Shown: in pieces, positions 58,558-64,000 of the stretch
Position numbering within the stretch: position 1 is the stretch's first letter
How the letters are laid out: every line of letters starts with the position of its first letter
Source: Nothopassalora personata
Lineage: Eukaryota > Ascomycota > Dothideomycetes > Mycosphaerellales > Mycosphaerellaceae
Length of the DNA stretch: 64,000 bases
Direction of reading: 5' to 3'
NCBI GenBank assembly: GCA_033816765.1
Contig: CM066299.1
Span: 744,001 to 808,000 of the forward strand
Notes under the pieces: model-generated
Seen by the model: only the letters and a program-made list of their open reading frames with translations
Told to the model about the DNA's origin: nothing
Databases searched by the model: none
Position numbers and translations under genes: made by a program

Positions 58558-60655
58558 CTTGGATGATTGTCTAAGCTGACGAGTGAGAAAGAGCAGACGA
58601 GGCTAGATGGCGCCTTCTTGGTAACTGCAAGGCTCTTTTGTGGTCTCCAACAGTAGAGAAGATGTCGATCAACGTTGATACTTGTACGCCTCCCTGTTTT
58701 ATCTTGACGATACAGACAGAGCGCCACCAGATCATTCACCACCGAGGAACATCGGTGCTGATCTCTGCCAGCTCCGCAACTTGGTTGTATAGACTTTGAC
58801 GCTGCCACTTGCCATGCACACGCCATGCACACCTGGTGGTTACAGTGCGTCCTAGCCGGGAATGTTTTGAAGCAGCGCCACTAATACAGGGTCCCTTTAC
58901 GATGCAACATTCTTGATGCTTTGAAATGGCGACTTTTTGGTTGGTGGAGCACCTCAGCCACTGCAGTCAGTGGTCGCCTGCACTTTTCCGATCGTCGCTG
59001 TAGTTAATCCGGGTTGCTGGGCTCCTTTCTCGTTGGATGGCAGTTGCGGCCTTGGTTGCTTGGTGGGGCGCTTCGAAGTCTTGGTGCCGAGCTTTTCTCC
59101 GCGAGGTCGTGATCCTTTCGCAGCGTCTGTACGTCCTAGAACCGCGGTCAGCAAGCCCTAGGTCGAAGCATGATCGAAAAGAGCTCCAGACATGTTCGCG
59201 TGCGCTCGCAAAAGGGCGTATACGAGTTGCACCAGAAGCAGGCGTCTGCGATGGCTCTACGAGGAGGAGGGCTTCGCCCAGACAGCTAAGCTGCCCAGGC
59301 GGCAATTCTCTCCTATACATACGTGAAACCGCCACCTACGATCATCCTCCTGCCTTTCTGGTGCAAACTGCGGAGAAAAAGATGTCTTGGTCGGACGATG
59401 CGTGTGCCACCGAGGCACATTATTGATGCCTCTAAGCCTCGTACGCCTCGGTGTCGCAAAACATAAGGTGTGGCTGCTTGAGTCGTGAGGTTATTGCAAC
59501 GACTCTTTCCGGAATCTATGCATGTCCATGGCGATCCTGTCTCGAGGTTGCAAGGGTATGCGGTCCGTGTCGCGTACGGGAACTTAGGAGCCTCAAGGAC
59601 GACCGAGGAGAACTCTGCTGCTTGAACATAGCTATTATAGCCGCCGAGTGTAATGGTGTACAGTGGTTGAAAGCTGACAATGGAAACAGGCAGAAGCCGA
59701 TCAAAGTGTTCCGAGGCTGAAGCAGTGCCGACCTAACCCACTCTCACGTGGCTGGTACAGGATGGCCGCATGACATGTCGCGTGGCATGAAGGGAAGTCA
59801 AAAAGGGACCATAACGCAGGAGGTGCAGGATGCGACCGCACACACTTCGCGCTCGGCTAGACAGAATAGTCTGTAGGAAAGGAGGCTGACCAACTTCCTC
59901 GTGCTGCTCGGTTGCTGAGTCTTTCCCAATTGAGCCATTCCGACACTCGCGCATGGTGGTTCTCAGGCGAAGTGCTACTGGCATACAACGTGCTGCACAG
60001 GGTTGTTGAACAACTTGCTCTTGCTTTCGAGTGGTTGAGTCTTTCTCAAGTCGGCTGACCTCGACCTGCAGATACTCCCACATGTCACTCGCCGGGCGCA
60101 ACACTCGTCGCAACGCGCTGAAAAGGTTCGTGGGGCAGGAGTTCCAGCCACTTTTTCCTGCTGTGAGTTGCTGTGTCCTTCTTGGAATGGCCGACCGGAT
60201 ACCGTCGCTGCAACTGGTAGAGCACTGCCGAGGCGCTGACCGGGCGTTGACGTGACAGGTAGCCATAGAGCGGTCAAAGCACTGTGACAGCATCAGCCGT
60301 CCAAAAGTGCTGCCAACATCTTCCTCCTGGCCCATCCCATCCGTCAAGCGGACCGCCGTTGCGGGTTGTGGTTGAGACGTTTCACGGAGGGAGGCGGATC
60401 AGTCAACATGATCAGTCGACATGCCAGTGCGGCTGGTTGACGACGCAGGGAAACTACAGGGTGTGATGTTGGAACATGGAAACGGTGGTGCTGACCGCGA
60501 GACGATGGAAACGGTATGGAAACGCAATCGCGAGAAATGGAACGTCTCATGTGCATCCGACCCCATGTGGCGCTAAGCTGGATACGACAGCTCCGCCGAT
60601 GTGCCGAGACTGCATCGGCTTCGACCGATAGTATCCATCTGTAATGCGACTATGA
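58558..60655. other. Intergenic, no gene supported
   Basis: Frames of 60-200 codons overlap on both strands (for example 59,733-60,347 minus) without motif or splice logic. Nothing RNA-like was found; a GGTAGAGCACTGC stretch at about 60,217 resembles a tRNA D-arm but has no cloverleaf around it. Confidence 0.45.
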
Positions 60656-62322
60656 CTACGCTTCGACACCACGCCCGCGATCCGCCGCTTCGGCAGTGAG
60701 AACCTTCTTCTGCCTGATGTCTCTTCTTTGGAACCACCAAACAATCCAGGTTATGCCAAATTGTGCAAGGAAAGCACCGGTCGAGAAGATGAACCCTTTG
60801 CGGAATCGAGGCCCATCGACTTGAGGATATGTAAGGTATGGTACCCACGCATTGAAAGCGTACCCAAGCGCGTTCATCAGGCCCAGAACGATGCTACGTT
60901 CCTCGGCATCTGCACCGCAGATTTCACTGCAAACGACGTCAGCGCGGGGCATACGTAGAATCACGAGCAAACATACTTTGCCCAAGACATGGAGATCGGC
61001 CCATAGGGGACGCTGACCCGGTACACTTCGAACGCGAACCACTTCAGACCACTCGGAACGTTCCACACTGCCAGAACAACGACGCCGAACAACCCGAAGA
61101 ACGTCGACACCGACATCCACGCAGCTCGATTTCGCCAGTAGTCGCTGAAGATCGCCAACAGGATCGTCGAGACCGCTTGCACTGCAGACTGCGTGGTCGG
61201 GATAATGTTGATGAGAGAGACAGAGTATCCTTGCGCCTTCAACCACAGCGACATGGGGTTGATGCTGGAAGATGGCCCTGTGTTGATGAAGATGATGTAC
61301 AGAATGCACAACAAGTAGACGTGCCAGCGACCAAAGATGCGCCTCCAAGTCGACCAGCCAAGTTTCTTGCGAGGCGCCCGTCCGACTTCGTCCATGCGCT
61401 TTTGCGCCAGCAGTATCTGGTCTTTGCGCAGGTAGAATGCTCGTGAGTTCTCGGGCAGATCCGGGATGAGAAAGAGGCCTGCGACACATATTGGGGTCGA
61501 GATAATGCCGTCCATGACGAAAAGCCATTGCCAGCCTGCCATGCCATGGACGCCATTCAGACCTTTGTAGACGCCGGCCTGGAGATAGCCGCTGAACATA
61601 CTCGCGATCGCACTCGATGCATGGAAGATGCATGCCCGCTTCGCCAGTTCGCTTGGCTTGTACCAGCTGCCGAGGATCATGTGTGCCGCAGGATAGAAGA
61701 TGCTCTCAGCCAGTCCCACGAAGAATCGAATGGCGATAACATGGTTCGACGTCTTTGCCGCTGCCAAGCAGAACGTCAAGATTGTCCATACCATCTCGCA
61801 AGAGGGAATCCAGATGCTGGGCCGCACTTTGGTGAGAATGATTTGGGAAGGAATTTGTCCAATCACATATCCAGTTGTCCAAGCCACGTCGATCAGGTTC
61901 AGCTGGTTGGCGTTCATCGACAGATCTTCCTTCATGCCACTCACGAAGGCGTTGGAAATGTTTGTCTGATCCAAATTCTTGATGAAGTAGCCCAACGACA
62001 AGATGACAAGGACGCTGACATCCAGTCTGCGGATGAAGGCCACTTCCTCCTTCGATCGACCAGGCTCGTAATCCCAGATATAAGCCCACCAAGGCGGTTT
62101 GGGCTTCGTTGCATTGTATAATCTGTCGTGGCTCGAGTCGATATCAGTGTCATGCGGTTGACTGTAGACAGCAACATGCTTCTCCGGAACTGAATCCTCT
62201 TCCTTCGACATTGTGTCCAGACTGCTGCTTGAGCCGCTTGGAGTATGTGGAAGAAGCGCCTGCAGCTCTCCGTCCTCTACGTACTCAACATCGAGATATC
62301 TCTGGTCTTGGGAGGAAGACAT
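60656..62322 (-). CDS. MFS permease of the anion:cation symporter (Dal5/Fen2) family
   Basis: Exons 62,322-60,977 and 60,926-60,656 are joined by a 50-nt intron (GTATGT donor, GCTGAC branch, TTTGCAG acceptor) in phase, giving 538 residues and about 12 membrane spans. The 90-residue N-terminus is polar and cytoplasmic. Family marks are LDQTNISNAFVSGMKEDL (117-134), RFFVGLAESIFYPAAHMIL (199-217) and, across the splice, SWANEICGADAEERSIVLG followed by AFNAWVPYLTYPQVDGPRF. These are typical of fungal allantoate, pantothenate or nicotinate-type permeases importing small organic acids or vitamins at the plasma membrane. The exact substrate is not predictable. Read without splicing, exon 1 stops at once (KYVCS). 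Confidence 0.9.
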
Positions 62323-62690
62323 GGCTGCTCGTTACACCTTGGCAAAGTGTGGCCGTCTGTGGCAAAAGAGCTCCGCCCATTCAGCACGCCATGCATCTTC
62401 AGTGCTGGGATCTCAGCACGGCATTTTGCGACCAGAAGCTCTCAACACGCGCTGCTGCGTGCTGCCCACACTGTAGCCGTTCTTCGCTTGATCAGCAGTC
62501 GTCGGAAAGTGGATGCGTTCGTATCAAAGTCGACGAGCAGCCACACAAAGTTGACTCCCACCTGATTATGGACGATATCGTGCGACGCATCCACCATTGC
62601 GTGACGATGCCACAGCGGCGGAGAAGTGCTTCTCCAGATATTACAACATCAGGCACACCATGGGAAAACCTCGGAGCATCCATCATTGGT
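62323..62690. other. Upstream region of the Dal5-type permease
   Basis: Ordinary composition, no further gene supported. The host-composition block ends here. Confidence 0.45.
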
Positions 62691-62694
62691 GCCA

Positions 62695-62935
62695 GTGATG
62701 GGAATAGTCATAGTAATAGTCAAATAGTCATACAATAGCAATTACTATTACTACAAAAATCAATAGTAATAGTAAATAGTAATAGTTATACTTTTCGAAA
62801 AGTCGTAGTAATAGTAATTACTATTCGGCTATAGTAATAGTAATAGTAATAAAATAGTAATACTATAGTATTACTGTAGTCGAATAGTAATACTATTAGT
62901 ATTACTATTAGCTATTTTTAGTATATTCTAGTAAG
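62695..62935. repeat. Degenerate TAATAG-type microsatellite
   Basis: Tandem short units (tagtaa, atagtc, atagta) on both strands make a low-complexity, very A+T-rich tract at the border between genes and the right-hand repeat block. Confidence 0.85.
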
Positions 62936-63481
62936 AACGACTAGTATAAGTAGTTTATAGTACTTATTTAACTATATGTAATAGTAATAGCTAATTCTAA
63001 CTTAAATATATAGTTAATACTAACTAAATAGGTACTATATAAGCCTATATATAGCTTGTATATAGTAATATAGTACTATAGGTATCTAGGCTCTAATCTA
63101 TAAGTATAAATAGAGCTCTAACCTTGAATTATATAGTGGTATATAATAGAAATATAATAATACAGGGTCAATTCCCGTAGTAGTCTATCCTTTAATTATT
63201 AAACTTTCAGTCTAGAAGAATTCTCTAGAAAATCTACTCTATTTCTATATATAAGTTATATTTTTACTCCTATTAGTTCTTTTTTAATTAATCGTTTATT
63301 ATTAAAATACTAGAATAGATATACTTTATTACTATACTATAGTTACTATTATAACCTTCTAGATTATATTCTAATACTATATACTTAAGTATACGTACTA
63401 TACCTAAGTATATATTAGAGCTAATAATACTAATATAGCCTTTTAATAAATATAAGTATCTAATAGTGATAGTAGAAGTAT
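62936..63481 (-). mobile_element. A+T-rich Copia relic with RNase H end
   Basis: On the minus strand, about 63,480-63,290 reads TITIRYLYLLKGYISI, IYLGIVRILKYIVLEYN and LEGYNSNYSIVIKYIYSS. This aligns with the Copia RNase H pattern DIAxAVxYLSRFMSNP...KRILRYLKGT...LxGYSDxDYAGD...S.SGYVF. It is much more A+T-rich than the Copia at 11,830, so it is an older or more heavily mutated family. It is interrupted on the right by another LTR. Confidence 0.55.
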
Positions 63482-63677
63482 TGTTAAGGGATGTCGCAAT
63501 GTATAGCACGCCCACGACCTACTAGTCGTAGATGAACTAATTCTTGCCTTTTGTTTAAGACGCATCGCGCGTCGCAAGGTGTACGTATGCGTGTTACGTG
63601 CGGCTTAGTAGCCGGTCGCGACCGTATATTACATGCAAGGCTACATGTAAGGGTTAGCTACTAGGCTGCCCCTTACA
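63482..63677 (-). repeat. 3' LTR of family E (same family as 3,652-3,848)
   Basis: It is the reverse complement of the solo LTR at 3,652-3,848 with about 10% differences, mostly C-to-T or G-to-A. On the minus strand it runs TGTAAGGGG...CCCTTAACA. It splits the Copia RNase H relic. Confidence 0.85.
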
Positions 63678-64000
63678 ATTGCCTCCCCTCCCGTGCGAGC
63701 TGTCCTTAGCTCGCTAGTTACTACGTAGAGGTTCCTACGTACTTCTAGAATCATAGTTGCTATACGGCCTATATACGGGTTACGTGCGTGTCGTTATGTA
63801 GGTATAGGTGAGTAAGGCTTAGTTACTATGCCGACGTAGCTAGTTAGGGGCATAAAACTCTAGCCTAACCTAGCCCTATTCTCCTAGCACGTTCCCTAGC
63901 GTACTACCTTCGTTACACTACTACTACGTACCCGCACCGCACCCGCACCGTAAGCGCCTCGCTAGCATTATTATTATCATATCTAACGGGCCCTCCTCGC
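63678..64000 (-). mobile_element. Internal 3' part of a family E LTR element, running off the window
   Basis: On the minus strand the sequence immediately before the LTR is gggaggggaggcaat, a polypurine tract ending next to the LTR start. The LTR is therefore the 3' LTR of a minus-strand element whose body continues right of 64,000. No coding frame is readable in the 320 bases shown. Confidence 0.6.

Noticed and set aside
60185..60260. tRNA-like GGTAGAGCACTGC segment
   Set aside because: No acceptor or anticodon stems can be folded around it.
63483..63515. GVLYIATSL text that looks like the start of a Copia RNase H
   Set aside because: These codons lie inside the family E LTR; the match to the motif before the real relic is a coincidence of the junction.
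1..64000. CRISPR arrays, rRNA, bacterial operon signals
   Set aside because: No regularly spaced direct repeats with unique spacers and no rRNA-like blocks; the genes are spliced eukaryotic genes.

Overview
The window looks like a filamentous ascomycete, probably a Dothideomycete. The reasons are short spliceosomal introns (42-73 nt, with GTATGT/GTGAGT-type donors and CTAAC/CTGAC-like branch sites), fungal-only families (CFEM-like, HsbA-like, TRI12-type MFS, Dal5-type MFS, heme-thiolate peroxygenase, GH125), and repeats showing repeat-induced point mutation (RIP): CpA/TpG depleted, TpA enriched, CAG/CAA/CGA/TGG codons turned into stops. The class-level assignment is inference; no rRNA or marker gene is present.

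Region 1-26,230 is a nested stack of dead retrotransposons. The outermost is a Ty3/Gypsy element D (minus strand, 23,968-26,230, truncated). Element B (Gypsy, minus) lies in D, with its 5' LTR at 23,599-23,967. Element A, a plus-strand relative of B, lies inside B's gag (3,958-22,506, target duplication actat). Inside A's integrase are a solo LTR (10,025-11,179), which itself carries a short TCAA-tailed retroposon (10,208-10,972), and a complete Ty1/Copia element (11,830-17,443, minus strand, target duplication gagac). B also carries a 197-bp solo LTR of a further family (3,652-3,848), which reappears at the right edge of the window (63,482-63,677).

The most unusual object is element A. Between pol and the 3' LTR it has a third coding region of about 950 codons (about 18,600-21,532), in one uninterrupted frame broken only by RIP-type stops. 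I cannot assign it to any family. A and B also carry a repeated palindrome (core CCGGTCCCGGGACCGG, flanked by ATTT/AAAT) in each LTR and in the pol gene. A carries a further copy between pol and the third ORF. In the LTRs and at that site it is paired with a CACGTG palindrome.

Region 26,240-62,700 is normal-composition host DNA. Its left part (26-40 kb) is gene-poor and holds lineage-specific or damaged genes: a C-to-T-riddled relic at 27.1-28.3 kb, and a group of five small genes that includes two paralogues with a PCSxC...GACxNC cysteine cluster. From 40 kb rightwards lie recognisable genes: a GH125 alpha-mannosidase with a predicted C-terminal membrane anchor, a CFEM-like membrane protein, a broken Copia gag/protease-derived gene, a secreted exopolyphosphatase, a TRI12-type MFS exporter, an HsbA-like cell-wall protein, a heme-thiolate peroxygenase beside a broken homologue, and a Dal5-type MFS permease. 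Many act at the cell surface or in secretion, but they do not form an obvious biosynthetic cluster.

Region 62,700-64,000 returns to A+T-rich repeats: a TAATAG-type microsatellite, a Copia RNase H relic, and the 3' end (polypurine tract plus LTR) of another minus-strand LTR element running off the window.
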